64,000 bases of DNA, taken from assembly GCF_009650215.1 (NCBI RefSeq), contig NZ_CP045851.1, positions 1,031,189-1,095,188 of the forward strand. Direction: 5' to 3'. The notes under the pieces were generated by a model. That model did not search any database and was not told where the DNA came from. It worked only from the letters and a program-made list of their open reading frames with translations. Source of the DNA: Actinomarinicola tropica (lineage in GTDB: Bacteria; Actinomycetota; Acidimicrobiia; Acidimicrobiales; SKKL01). Positions within the stretch are counted from its first letter, which is position 1. Each line of letters begins with the position of its first letter. Made by a program: the position numbers and the translations under genes. This document shows positions 25,243 through 33,878 of the stretch, piece after piece.

Positions 25243-25872
25243 TCACACCTCGTCCGCCCCCTCGTCCTCGTCCCCGTCCTCGTCGTCACCCTGGGCCCGC
25301 CGGTAGGACTCCGAGGTGGGGTCGAGGGCCGGCTCGCCGAACCACTCCGCCGCCCGCATCTCGTCCTCGAGCCGCTTGCGGACCTTGGTCGGGTGCAGGT
25401 CGATGTACAACTTCCCGTTGAGGTGGTCGGTCTCGTGCTGGAAGCAGCGGGCTCGCAACCCCTCGCCCTCGTAGGCGATCTCGGCACCGGTGGCGTCCTG
25501 GCCCGTGACCCGGCAGCGCAGGGCGCGGGTGGTGATGAGCCCCATCCCCGGCAGCGACAGGCACCCCTCACCGCCCTCCTGGAGGTCGGCGTCGAGCACG
25601 GTCACCGTCGGGTTGACGACGGCAGCGGCCAGACCGTCGCGGCAGTCGAAGACGAACACCCGCTCGGTGCGGCCGATCTGGTTGGCGGCGAGCCCGACCC
25701 CGGTCGGGATCGCGTACATCGTCTCGAACAGCTGGTCGACGAGGCGCTGGACCTCGCCGTCGAAGACCGTCACCGGGGTGCACCGCTTGCGCAGCACCGG
25801 GTTGCCCCAGAGGGTGACGGGGGCGCACCCGCCGTGGTCGTGGTCGGACGAGGTCGGCTCCGTCGCGCTCAT
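25243..25872 (-). CDS. def: Peptide deformylase
   Basis: The 209-residue protein has all three deformylase motifs: GVGLAANQIG, EGCLSLPG (metal-binding Cys) and FQHETDHLNG (two metal His and catalytic Glu). It removes the formyl group from the first methionine of new proteins. It carries a His-rich N-terminus (DHDHGGC) and an acidic C-terminal tail of about 15 residues (GDDEDGDEDEGADEV). ATG 25872 is chosen because the frame upstream is a shadow. In frame with the database, it lies 10 bp after the frameshift-corrected patatin stop. Confidence 0.96.
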   Translation of the reverse strand: MSATEPTSSDHDHGGCAPVTLWGNPVLRKRCTPVTVFDGEVQRLVDQLFETMYAIPTGVGLAANQIGRTERVFVFDCRDGLAAAVVNPTVTVLDADLQEGGEGCLSLPGMGLITTRALRCRVTGQDATGAEIAYEGEGLRARCFQHETDHLNGKLYIDLHPTKVRKRLEDEMRAAEWFGEPALDPTSESYRRAQGDDEDGDEDEGADEV

Positions 25873-28800
25873 GGCGCGGATCCTACGGATCGCGGGTCGT
25901 GGCAGCCGCCTCCGCGGCGGCGCGGCGCGCGGCCTCGGCCATCGCGGCGTGGGCGGCCTCCATCTGGAACCGGCCGAGCGCCCGGTAGCTCTCGAACTGG
26001 CGGTGGCTGAACAGCTGGTCGGTGGTCGGGGAACACCGGTGTGGACTCGGCCCACGTCTGCACGTCCCAGGGGATCTCGTCGGTGAGGTTGGCCTCGAGG
26101 ATGACGATCCGCCCCGGCGTGCCGTCCGGGTAGGTGAAGGTCCCGGTGACGCAGGGCTTGGTGGCCCACACGGCGTCGGGCACCGGGTCGGCGGTGGCCA
26201 CCTTGGGTCGGCGCCGCAGCGGTCGCCGCACCACCTTCGGGGCCTCGGCCGGCCGGCGCATCGGCGAGAGGTCGACCTTCACGTCGATGGCCATCTCCTC
26301 GCGGACGAGGGCCAGCGCCTCGCCGATCGTGCTGAACGACTCCGGCCCGTCGCCGGCGGCGCTGATGCACCAGATCTCGGTGCACCCGCGCCGGAACAGC
26401 TCGACGACACCCAGGTTCTCCCAGTGCCCGCCGTCGGACACGTAGAGGTAGGGCCCGTCCTTCGGGAACGCCCCGGCGACCTCGCGCAGGTACCACCACC
26501 ACCACGGTCGGCCCCGCCACCGCTCGCCAGCCGCGAGCCGCTCGACCTCGGCGGGGTGCGGCAGCCACACGCCGAGGCGCACGTTGAGGAGGGCGAGCAA
26601 CGAGTCGATGGGTCCCCGGCTCATCTTGCCCATGCCCGGCGAGACCGCCGCCCCCGAGATGGCCATGAGCGACGGGAGCGTCACGTCGGACAGGCGCCGG
26701 TCGTCCAGTCGGGCGAAGTACTCCCGGGTGTCCATCCATCCGAGCTCGGGGGACCCGACCACCTCGGCCGACACGGTGAACGACACGCTGCGGCGACCGG
26801 GCGGGGCCACCGACCGGTCGGCGACGTTCGCCGCGCAGCACATCACCAGCTGGCTCGCGGCCACCGACTCGCCGTCGACCTGTGGCGCCCGGGGCGCGAC
26901 GAGCTGTGCGTGCGACGTCGTCCGCAGCGCGGCGTCCTGCGGCGCGTGCTCGGCCTCGGCCTCGATGTCGCGGATGAGCACCGGGCCGTCCTCGTAGCGC
27001 ACGTCGGTCGCCTGGGTGGGGGACACCCGACGGATGGCGTAGGCCTCGCTGAGTCGCCGCTTGTAGAAGGGGAAGAGCGACCACGAGTGCGCGTCGACCG
27101 TCCCCAGCCCGACGAGCGCCGCGAGCACCCACAGCCAGCGGGCGACGTCGGTCGAGAGCCAGAGGGGCAGGTCGGCGAGCCCGAGGCCGAGGCCGAACCC
27201 GAGCATCCGCCCGCTCGGGCCGTTCGCCGTCGCGAACTCGAGCAGGTCGAGGAACACCAGGACCGCGAGGAGCGGGACGACGATCCCGACCACGAGCCGC
27301 GACACGGTGTCGATGTGGGCCTTGCCCTCCTTGATGGCCAGGCTCGTGAACGACTTGACCGCCGTCGCGAGCAGACCCGTGATGCCGAGCGCGGCGAGCA
27401 CGGCGTCGAGGCCGGTGGCGCCGTCCTGGCTCGCACCGCCCCCGCCCCCGATCGTGAGGAGCCGGTTGAGCAGGTCCGGCACCTCCTGCACGGCCCACGG
27501 CAGCACGACGAACACCAGGAGCCACCCGCCGCCGAGGAGCGCGAGCATCGCCGCCGCCTGCTCCATCGTGCGGCGCACCCCACGGTGGAACGGCCGCCAG
27601 AGCACCCGCCCGAGGTACACCGCCAGGCCCGCGCCGAGCAGGACGAGTCCCGTCAGCCACTGCCCGAGCACGACGTCGATCGACGTGCGCCCGGTCATCC
27701 CCGAGCGGTGCGTCACCGTCGGGGTCTGCTCCTCGACGAGCGACTGCTCGATCGCCGCCGCCACCTCGCCCACCTCCCCGGTGCGGGGCACCGTCCGGAA
27801 CGCCCGGCTGTCGAGCTCGAAGCGGGGTGCGTCGCCGACGACCACCGCCGGTCCGTCCGCGTTGTCCGACGTCGGCGCGTAGGGGTCGGCGGCCACGTCC
27901 TCGACCGAGCACGGGGGTGCGTCGTCGCCGCTCGGCCGGTCGTCCCACGCCGCCACCCGCACGGTGGGCTGGTCGACGATCGACGCCTCGCCCCGCTCGA
28001 CGCGGACCACGCCCGGGCCGGTCGTCGTCGCCCACGCCGGCGCCAGGCGGGTGGTGGCGTCGTCCACGGCGGGCCACACGCGCATCACGGCACACGAGTA
28101 CGACGGTGTGACGGCGTAGACCGAGAAGGGCGGGTCCGCCGTGGCGTTGTTCTCGACGAGCGTGACCTCGACGTCGGCGAGCGCCGGCTGGGTCGCGGTC
28201 TCGAGCACCGGCGTCCGGGCGCGCAGCTCGGGGTGGGCGGCGTCGCTCGAGATGAGCCACCCGATCGGCCGGGCGACGGCGAACATCAGGAGCCAGATGA
28301 GCAGCCAGCCGAAGAGGATGCCGGCGATCAGGCGCAGCGCACCGGCGAGGAAGACGAGGGCGCTGCCGATGAGGTGGGACGAGTGGAGCCGCACCCAGCG
28401 CTCCTCGGGCGACAAGGGCGCGTAGACGCGTGGGCCGGTCCGTCGCGCCGCGTCATCGTCGGCCCGCTCACCGTTGGCGATGGCCCAGCTCGCCGCCATG
28501 TAGCCGCCGCCCGACACCGCGGTCACGTAGCGGGCCCGCTCGAGCACGCCGTGGTGGTCGAGCACCTGCAGCGCACCGAGGCAGAAGGACGCGGAGCGCA
28601 CGCCGCCGCCCGAGCAGCTCACCCCGATGCGTCCCGGTTCGGGCGCCCACGCCGCCTGGTGGTCGTCGCGCGGCTCGTAGGTGGCGTGTCGGGCCGGACG
28701 GTGGAACCCGCTCGCGACCCACACCGCGCCCATGCCGACGAGCACGACGACCGCGAGGAGGAGCAGCCCGAGCTTGGTGCCGGCGGCGAACGACGCGAGC

Positions 28801-29324
28801 GGGAAGTCCGCACCGGACGCCGGACCGGCGAGCGCGTCGATGCCGCCCTCGTCCAGACGGGTGGCGAGATCGCTCAGGCCCGACCGCAGGAGCGCGTTCT
28901 CGACGAGGTCGAGCGCGGCGGCGACGAAGGTGGCACCCAGCGCGCACCCGCCCGCGATCGTCCAGGAGTGCCACACGGTCGACCGCCGAGCCGGCACCTC
29001 CGGCGGTCGGGAGGCCTGGCGCCGCGCCCACAGCAGCCCGCCGAGGCCCGCACCGAGGACGACGACGAAGAGCGGCACGAACCGCCGGTCGTCGTCGTGG
29101 AGGGCGTCGATGCTGTCGGCGATCAGCGCCTGCACCTCGGCGGGGTCGGCGTCGGGCTCGTCGGCCCCGAGCAGGCGCACCACCTCTCCCTGGCGACCGG
29201 CGAGCTGCAGGGGCAGCGGGTCGAGCCCCTGCGTCGGCGCGGCCACCGCGAGGAGCGAGGCCGCCACCGCCACGTACGCCGCGGCGATCGCTGCTCGCAC
29301 CAGTCGCCCGCTCGCTCGCCCCAC
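25869..29324 (-). CDS. Patatin-like phospholipase membrane protein, C-terminus frameshifted
   Basis: This protein of over 1,100 residues has several membrane helices and a patatin domain split by a membrane-rich insert: SCSGGGVRSASFCLGALQVL (oxyanion loop), VTAVSGGGYMAASW (nucleophile Ser) and DGGHWENLGVVELFRRGC (catalytic Asp). It should be a lipid acyl hydrolase in the membrane. GTG 29324 has GGAGGG four bases before it; GTG 29348 is the alternative. Near 26018-26028 the reading frame shifts: a family-like ending (TTDQLFSHRQFESYRALGRF) lies in another frame and stops at 25883. As given, the frame runs on to 25869 with an unrelated Arg/Pro-rich tail that overlaps def by ATGA. Confidence 0.8.
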   Translation of the reverse strand: MGRASGRLVRAAIAAAYVAVAASLLAVAAPTQGLDPLPLQLAGRQGEVVRLLGADEPDADPAEVQALIADSIDALHDDDRRFVPLFVVVLGAGLGGLLWARRQASRPPEVPARRSTVWHSWTIAGGCALGATFVAAALDLVENALLRSGLSDLATRLDEGGIDALAGPASGADFPLASFAAGTKLGLLLLAVVVLVGMGAVWVASGFHRPARHATYEPRDDHQAAWAPEPGRIGVSCSGGGVRSASFCLGALQVLDHHGVLERARYVTAVSGGGYMAASWAIANGERADDDAARRTGPRVYAPLSPEERWVRLHSSHLIGSALVFLAGALRLIAGILFGWLLIWLLMFAVARPIGWLISSDAAHPELRARTPVLETATQPALADVEVTLVENNATADPPFSVYAVTPSYSCAVMRVWPAVDDATTRLAPAWATTTGPGVVRVERGEASIVDQPTVRVAAWDDRPSGDDAPPCSVEDVAADPYAPTSDNADGPAVVVGDAPRFELDSRAFRTVPRTGEVGEVAAAIEQSLVEEQTPTVTHRSGMTGRTSIDVVLGQWLTGLVLLGAGLAVYLGRVLWRPFHRGVRRTMEQAAAMLALLGGGWLLVFVVLPWAVQEVPDLLNRLLTIGGGGGASQDGATGLDAVLAALGITGLLATAVKSFTSLAIKEGKAHIDTVSRLVVGIVVPLLAVLVFLDLLEFATANGPSGRMLGFGLGLGLADLPLWLSTDVARWLWVLAALVGLGTVDAHSWSLFPFYKRRLSEAYAIRRVSPTQATDVRYEDGPVLIRDIEAEAEHAPQDAALRTTSHAQLVAPRAPQVDGESVAASQLVMCCAANVADRSVAPPGRRSVSFTVSAEVVGSPELGWMDTREYFARLDDRRLSDVTLPSLMAISGAAVSPGMGKMSRGPIDSLLALLNVRLGVWLPHPAEVERLAAGERWRGRPWWWWYLREVAGAFPKDGPYLYVSDGGHWENLGVVELFRRGCTEIWCISAAGDGPESFSTIGEALALVREEMAIDVKVDLSPMRRPAEAPKVVRRPLRRRPKVATADPVPDAVWATKPCVTGTFTYPDGTPGRIVILEANLTDEIPWDVQTWAESTPVFPDHRPAVQPPPVRELPGARPVPDGGRPRRDGRGRAPRRRGGGCHDPRSVGSAP

Positions 29325-29353
29325 GCTGCCCTCCGCCGTGTCGGCCACCCTGT

Positions 29354-29366
29354 GCACGGATCGTGC
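29354..29366. promoter_or_regulatory. GCACGGATCGTGC palindrome between patatin and TetR genes
   Basis: Arms GCACG and CGTGC with a three-base centre lie in the divergent region between the patatin-like gene and the TetR gene. It is a possible TetR operator for either gene. Confidence 0.35.
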
Positions 29367-29411
29367 TCCCTCGGCGGTTCGGGGGCAAGGACCAGCTGCC
29401 AGACTCTCGGG

Positions 29412-29999
29412 GTGCCACCTTCGAGCTCCGAGCGTCGCGACATGCTGCTCGACGTCGCCGGCGACCTGGCGATGACCGACGGGCCCGAGGCGGTGACGAT
29501 GGACGCGGTGGCGGCCCGGGCCGGGGTCAGCCGCCCGCTCGTCTACAAGCACTTCGCCAACCGCGACGTGCTGCTCGACGAGCTCTACCGACGCGAGGCC
29601 CGGCGCCTCCACCGCGAGCTGAGCGGCAAGGTCGAGGCGGCCGACGGCGTCGAGGCGATGTTCCGTGCCCTCGTGCGCGGGGCGCTCGACGCATCGGGCG
29701 ATCGCAGCCACCTCCTCGCCGTCATGCGACGGGGGACGTGGAGTCGAGCCGTGCGCGGCGAGCAACGTGACCGCGACGAGCTGACCACGAGGGCGTTCTC
29801 ACGGGTGGTCGTCGCCGAGCTCGGCGTGGAGCGGGCCCGTGCGACCCCGGTCGTCGCGCTGCTCCTCTCGCTCGTCGACGGCGTGCTCGCCCAGTGGCGC
29901 CTCGACCCGACGGCGCACCGTGCCGAGGTGCTCGAGGCCGCGTACATGGAGATCGTGCGGGGAGCGCTCGTCGCGCTTGCCGACCCGCCCGATCGGTGA
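29412..29999 (+). CDS. TetR-family transcriptional regulator
   Basis: The 195-residue protein has an N-terminal TetR helix-turn-helix (about residues 5-55) with VTMDAVAARAGVSRPLVYKHFANRDVLLDELYRREA, the family pattern. The rest is an alpha-helical ligand domain with no recognisable ligand. GTG 29412 is taken as the start. It is divergent from the patatin-like gene and 37 bp upstream of the amidohydrolase gene. A perfect 19-bp palindrome covers its stop codon. It probably controls one or both neighbours. Confidence 0.92.
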   Translation: MPPSSSERRDMLLDVAGDLAMTDGPEAVTMDAVAARAGVSRPLVYKHFANRDVLLDELYRREARRLHRELSGKVEAADGVEAMFRALVRGALDASGDRSHLLAVMRRGTWSRAVRGEQRDRDELTTRAFSRVVVAELGVERARATPVVALLLSLVDGVLAQWRLDPTAHRAEVLEAAYMEIVRGALVALADPPDR

Positions 30000-30012
30000 C
30001 AATCTGTCACCG
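29994..30012. promoter_or_regulatory. Perfect palindrome over the TetR stop codon
   Basis: CGGTGACAATCTGTCACCG has 7-bp perfect arms and a five-base centre. It overlaps the TGA of the TetR gene and sits 24 bp before the amidohydrolase ATG. It can be a repressor operator for the amidohydrolase or a short RNA hairpin. Confidence 0.55.
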
Positions 30013-30036
30013 CACGCGATCCAGGGGGACCACGAC

Positions 30037-31209
30037 ATGACCGACGCCGCGACGCGCACCTACGCCGGCGAGCAGCGGATGCTCGACGCCGACAGCCACG
30101 TGATGGAGCTGGCCGACTTCCTCGACCCGCACATCGATGACGCCTTCCGCCCGCTCCTGCGCCGCAAGGGGATGGACGCCCTCGCCCCGGTGCTCGAGAA
30201 GGCGAGGTCCCAGGCCGAGGCCCGCAAGGTCGACGCCGAGCGTGCCGCGGAGGCCGAGGCCCGGCTGCTCCAGGACAAGGGCTGGAGCGCGGTCGGTGCG
30301 TTCGACCAGCAGGAGCGCATCCGGGCCCTCGACCTGTTCGGCTTCCACGGCCAGCTCGTCTTCGCCACCTTCGCCACCTCGATGTTCAGCGGCCGCGACC
30401 TCGACCGCCTGTACGCCGGGGCCGCCGCCCAGAACCGGGCCATGGTCGACTTCTGCTCGGTCGACGACCGCCTGTTGCCCGTCGGCTACGTGCCGCTGAA
30501 CGACCCGGCGCGGGCGCTCGCCACGCTCGAGGAGGCGCTCGAGCTCGGGTGCGACGCCGTCATGGTGCCCTCCACCGCCGCCGGCGAGCTGGCGCCCACC
30601 CACCCGGACCTGTTCCCGGTGTGGGACACCCTGGCCCAGGCCGACGTGCCCTTCGTGCTGCACGTGGGCGGCGGCGGACGGCTCCTCGACCGTGCCTTCC
30701 ACAACAACGCCATGCCGGTCAGCGACCACCTGGGCGGTGGCGAGAACATCCGCTCCAAGGACTTCCTCGCCATCCACCACTCGCCCGAGCTGTTCCTCGG
30801 CGCCCTGATCTACGACGGCATCTTCGACCGCTTCCCCACGCTGCGGGGCGGCTGCATCGAGCAGGGCGCGTCCTGGGTGCCGTCGTGGATGCGCCACCTC
30901 GACTACGGCCTCCGCGCCTTCCGCCGCACCGAGGAGCCGCTGCAGCGCCTCGAGCACCAGCCGAGCGACTACGTCCGCCGCAACCTCACCTTCACGCCGT
31001 TCCCGGGCGAGCCCCTCGGCTGGATGATCGAGCAGGCGGGGGACGTGTTCCTCTTCTCCACCGACTACCCGCACCCCGAGGGCGGCCGGGACCCGATCGC
31101 CAAGTTCGAGGAGCAGATCGGCGAGGTCTCGACGGCGCAGCGCGACGCCTTCTACTACGGGAACATGGCGCGGCTCCTCGGCCGCCGGTTCGCCGCCGCC
31201 GCGGCGTGA
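30037..31209 (+). CDS. Amidohydrolase-family protein (ACMSD-like)
   Basis: The 390-residue protein belongs to the amidohydrolase 2 group. It starts with MLDADSHVMEL, a DxDxH-type metal motif, and has GYVPLNDPARALATLEEAL, FVLHVGGGG (metal His) and FSTDYPHPEGGRDPIAKFE near the end, where the Asp is catalytic. Members decarboxylate or hydrolyse aromatic and cyclic carboxylates. The substrate is unknown. The purine-rich CAGGGGGA precedes ATG 30037. It follows the TetR gene, separated by the palindrome. Confidence 0.9.
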   Translation: MTDAATRTYAGEQRMLDADSHVMELADFLDPHIDDAFRPLLRRKGMDALAPVLEKARSQAEARKVDAERAAEAEARLLQDKGWSAVGAFDQQERIRALDLFGFHGQLVFATFATSMFSGRDLDRLYAGAAAQNRAMVDFCSVDDRLLPVGYVPLNDPARALATLEEALELGCDAVMVPSTAAGELAPTHPDLFPVWDTLAQADVPFVLHVGGGGRLLDRAFHNNAMPVSDHLGGGENIRSKDFLAIHHSPELFLGALIYDGIFDRFPTLRGGCIEQGASWVPSWMRHLDYGLRAFRRTEEPLQRLEHQPSDYVRRNLTFTPFPGEPLGWMIEQAGDVFLFSTDYPHPEGGRDPIAKFEEQIGEVSTAQRDAFYYGNMARLLGRRFAAAAA

Positions 31210-31252
31210 CGCAGGTCGTGGCGGGACCGGGCCACGCGGGCAGGATGGTGGG

Positions 31253-31996
31253 GTGACCTCCCGCCGCGTGGCCCTGGTGAGCGATGGTGCGGGCTACGTC
31301 GGCCCGCACCTCGCTCGCGCCCTCGCCGCCGCCGACCACGACATCGTCGTCGGCGACCCCGAGGACGGGCTGGTCGAGTCGCTGCAGTCGCTCGGCGCCG
31401 CGGTCGAGGTCGTCGAGCGCACCCGGTTCCTCGTGGAGCCCGACGCGTCGGAGCGACTGGCCGCCGCGGCCCTCGATCGCTTCGGCCGCATCGACGCCGC
31501 CGCGGCGTTCACCGGCAAGATCGTCACCGGTCGGTTCCTCTCCTCGTCGCTCGACGACCTGCGCACCGCGGTCGTCGGGTGCGTGGAGGCGCCGTACAAC
31601 TTCCTGCGGGCCGTCGTGCCGGTGATGGTCGAGCAGGAGGGAGGCGGCCAGGTGCTGGTGTTCACCAGTGCCGCCGGCGCCCGGGTGACGCCCGGCGCGC
31701 CGCTGTACTCCACCGCGCGTGCGGGGGCCACGATGCTCGTGCGCAACGTGGCGGCCGAGGTCGCCGGGCGCGACGTGCAGGTCAACGCCCTGGGCACGAA
31801 CTTCATCGACTTCGACGGCTTCGTGAAGGCCAGCCGGGCCGACACGCCCGAAGGGCGGGAGCGGGTCGAGGCCCAGGTGCCCATGGGCCGCCTGGGCGGC
31901 CTGGAGGAGCTGGCGCACTTCGCGCTGCCGTACCTCGACGGCCGCAGCCGCTTCACCACGGGCCAGTACGTGTCCTTCGCCGGAGGCTGGGCCTAG
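31253..31996 (+). CDS. SDR-family protein with altered active site
   Basis: The 247-residue protein has the SDR fold, with VSDGAGYVGPHLA in place of the usual TGxxxGxG loop, ASxAFT-like AAAAFTGKI, FTSAAGARV and the catalytic Tyr in LYSTARAGATML. The normal YxxxK is YSTAR, so the catalytic Lys is replaced by Arg and the first Gly of the cofactor loop by Asp. It ends with the usual TGQYVSFAGGW. It may bind NAD(P) weakly or be non-catalytic. It follows the amidohydrolase by 43 bp and is probably in the same operon. Confidence 0.82.
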   Translation: MTSRRVALVSDGAGYVGPHLARALAAADHDIVVGDPEDGLVESLQSLGAAVEVVERTRFLVEPDASERLAAAALDRFGRIDAAAAFTGKIVTGRFLSSSLDDLRTAVVGCVEAPYNFLRAVVPVMVEQEGGGQVLVFTSAAGARVTPGAPLYSTARAGATMLVRNVAAEVAGRDVQVNALGTNFIDFDGFVKASRADTPEGRERVEAQVPMGRLGGLEELAHFALPYLDGRSRFTTGQYVSFAGGWA

Positions 31997-32127
31997 CCGG
32001 TCCAGTGTCACATCCCCTTCGTAGGATGGGGTGCAGGTGGTCGGGTCGGTGTCTTCCCCGCCCGGTTCGGTCGCCTCGTTCGCCGGCGTCGGTGCCGGCC
32101 TGTGATGGCGATGGCGGAGGTGCAGCT

Positions 32128-33465
32128 GTGGTGCTGCTCGATGTCGGGGAAGTGGATGTGGGTCCGGTGGATCCGGGGGTCGCGCTGTCGGCGTTGGCCC
32201 GGGCGGTGGACTTGCTCGCCGCGGTGGATCTCGATGCGTTGGATGCCTGCTCGGAGATGGGGTTGGTGCGCGATCTGGAGGTCCTGCGCCGCCGGTTGGA
32301 CGCCACCACCGATCAGCTGGCGGGGCATCTGGACCGCTCTCAGGCGTATGTGGTGGACGGGTTGGCGTCGGCGGCGGTGGCGGTGCGGCACCTGGGCCGT
32401 CTCCCACACGCCGAGGCCCGGGCGCGGGTGCAGTGCGCGCGGGTGCTGCGGGACCTGCCCGCGCTCGCCGCCGCGTATCGGGCGGGGGACGTCCCGACCG
32501 CACATGTGCGGGCGGTGGCCCGTGTGGCGCGCAACCCCCGAGTCGTGGACCTGTTGCCGCTGGTCGAGGACGTGATCGTGGAGATGGCCCGCAGCGAGGG
32601 CCACGACGGGTTCTGTCGGTGGTTGCGGGAGTGGGAACGCCTGGTCGATGTCGACGGCACCGAACAGGACGCCGAGACGACCCACGCACGACGGAACGGG
32701 TCGGTGGTGGAGAACTTCGACGGCGGGTTCACCCTCACCGGCGGGTTCGGGAACCTGCAGGGCGCCGCCATCGCCGAGACCTTCGAGCGGTTCGCCCGCG
32801 CCGAGCTCCTCGCCGACTGGGCCGAGGCCCGCGCCCGGCTCGGTGACGCCGCCACCGACGCCGACCTGGCCCGCACCGCCGCCCAGCGCGGCGCCGACGC
32901 CCTCGCCGCGATCTTCGCCCGCGCGGCCTCCACCGTCGGCCGGGCCGTCCCGCTGGTCAACATCATCGTCGACCTCCACACCCTCGAGACCGCCCTCACC
33001 GGCACCGACGAGCCTGCTGAAGCCCCGCAGGTGCCGCGGGCGACCGGGCCGCGCGTCTGCCGCACCGTGTCGGGGGTGCCCCTCGCACCCTCCGACGTGG
33101 TCGCCGCGGCACTGGCCGGCCAGGTCCGCCGGGTGGTCATCGACGCCGACTCCAACGTCATCGACCTCGGACGCCGCCGACGGTTCTTCACCGGCTCGGC
33201 CCGCGAGGCCGCCGAGCTCACCAACACCCTCGCCCACCCCGACGGACTGCGCTGCATCTGGAACGGCTGCCACCGACAACGGGGCCTGCAGATCGACCAC
33301 ACCGTCGACGCGAGCCGCGGCGGACCCACCGACCAAGCCAACGCCGCCGTGCTCTGCGACACCCACAACCGGCTCAAGAACCACGGCTGGCACCCCACCC
33401 GCGCACCCGACGGCACCTGGACCATCCACCGCCCCGACGGCACACCCACCACACCACCCGCATGA
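32128..33465 (+). CDS. Second DUF222/HNH endonuclease-domain protein
   Basis: The 445-residue protein has DUF222 (about residues 20-330) and a C-terminal HNH domain with CIWNGC, LQIDHTVDASRGG, the Asn in QANAAVLC and DTHNRLK, so the HNH residues are present. It is only distantly similar to the gene at 5.5 kb. GTG 32128 has GGAGG seven bases before it. A -10-like TAGGAT at 32022-32027 suggests a leader of about 95 nt. No LexA box is visible upstream, unlike the first copy. Confidence 0.85.
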   Translation: MVLLDVGEVDVGPVDPGVALSALARAVDLLAAVDLDALDACSEMGLVRDLEVLRRRLDATTDQLAGHLDRSQAYVVDGLASAAVAVRHLGRLPHAEARARVQCARVLRDLPALAAAYRAGDVPTAHVRAVARVARNPRVVDLLPLVEDVIVEMARSEGHDGFCRWLREWERLVDVDGTEQDAETTHARRNGSVVENFDGGFTLTGGFGNLQGAAIAETFERFARAELLADWAEARARLGDAATDADLARTAAQRGADALAAIFARAASTVGRAVPLVNIIVDLHTLETALTGTDEPAEAPQVPRATGPRVCRTVSGVPLAPSDVVAAALAGQVRRVVIDADSNVIDLGRRRRFFTGSAREAAELTNTLAHPDGLRCIWNGCHRQRGLQIDHTVDASRGGPTDQANAAVLCDTHNRLKNHGWHPTRAPDGTWTIHRPDGTPTTPPA

Positions 33466-33512
33466 CCGCGGCGGACCGCTCGCCGGCGGGCGGTAGCGTG
33501 GCGGCGATCTCG

Positions 33513-33851
33513 ATGGACGACGACCAACCTCCCGAACCGGCGCGCCGCCGGGCGATCCTCGTCCTCGCCGCGATCGCCGTCGCCATCCTCGGCGTCGGCG
33601 AGATCGCACCGAGCCTCACCACCCACGCCGTCGCGCCCGTCTTCGACGACTCGACCCAGGGGTCCGCGAGCGGCGCGGTCGTGCGCCAGGCGCGCCGTCG
33701 CACCCGCTGCCCGCGCCGGGTGCGGTGGTCGTCCACCCGTCGCCGACGCCGCACGCGTCCGGCCGCCCCGTGCGCCCGCTGGCAGCCGCGACACGCTCCT
33801 GGCCGGCTCGACCCACCGAGGAGGGGACCTCCGTCCCACGCCGTGCTCTGA
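33513..33851 (+). CDS. Small hypothetical membrane-anchored protein, possibly frameshifted
   Basis: The first 60 residues look real: an acidic start (MDDDQPPEPARRR), one membrane helix (ILVLAAIAVAILGVGEIAPSL) and strong GC in third codon positions. After about residue 57 the given frame becomes an Arg-rich run. In another frame from about 33683 the codons look normal (APGAPSHPLPAPGAVVVHPS) and stop near 33866. A frameshift or a base-calling error may be present. TAGCGT at 33494-33499 is a likely -10 box. No function can be assigned. Confidence 0.4.
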   Translation: MDDDQPPEPARRRAILVLAAIAVAILGVGEIAPSLTTHAVAPVFDDSTQGSASGAVVRQARRRTRCPRRVRWSSTRRRRRTRPAAPCARWQPRHAPGRLDPPRRGPPSHAVL

Positions 33852-33878
33852 GCCCGGTGTCGTCGTGATGGAGGTCAA

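Noticed and set aside
26022-29411. Long plus-strand open frame leading into the TetR gene
   Set aside because: It is antisense to the patatin-like gene with no domain; only the part from 29412 is TetR.
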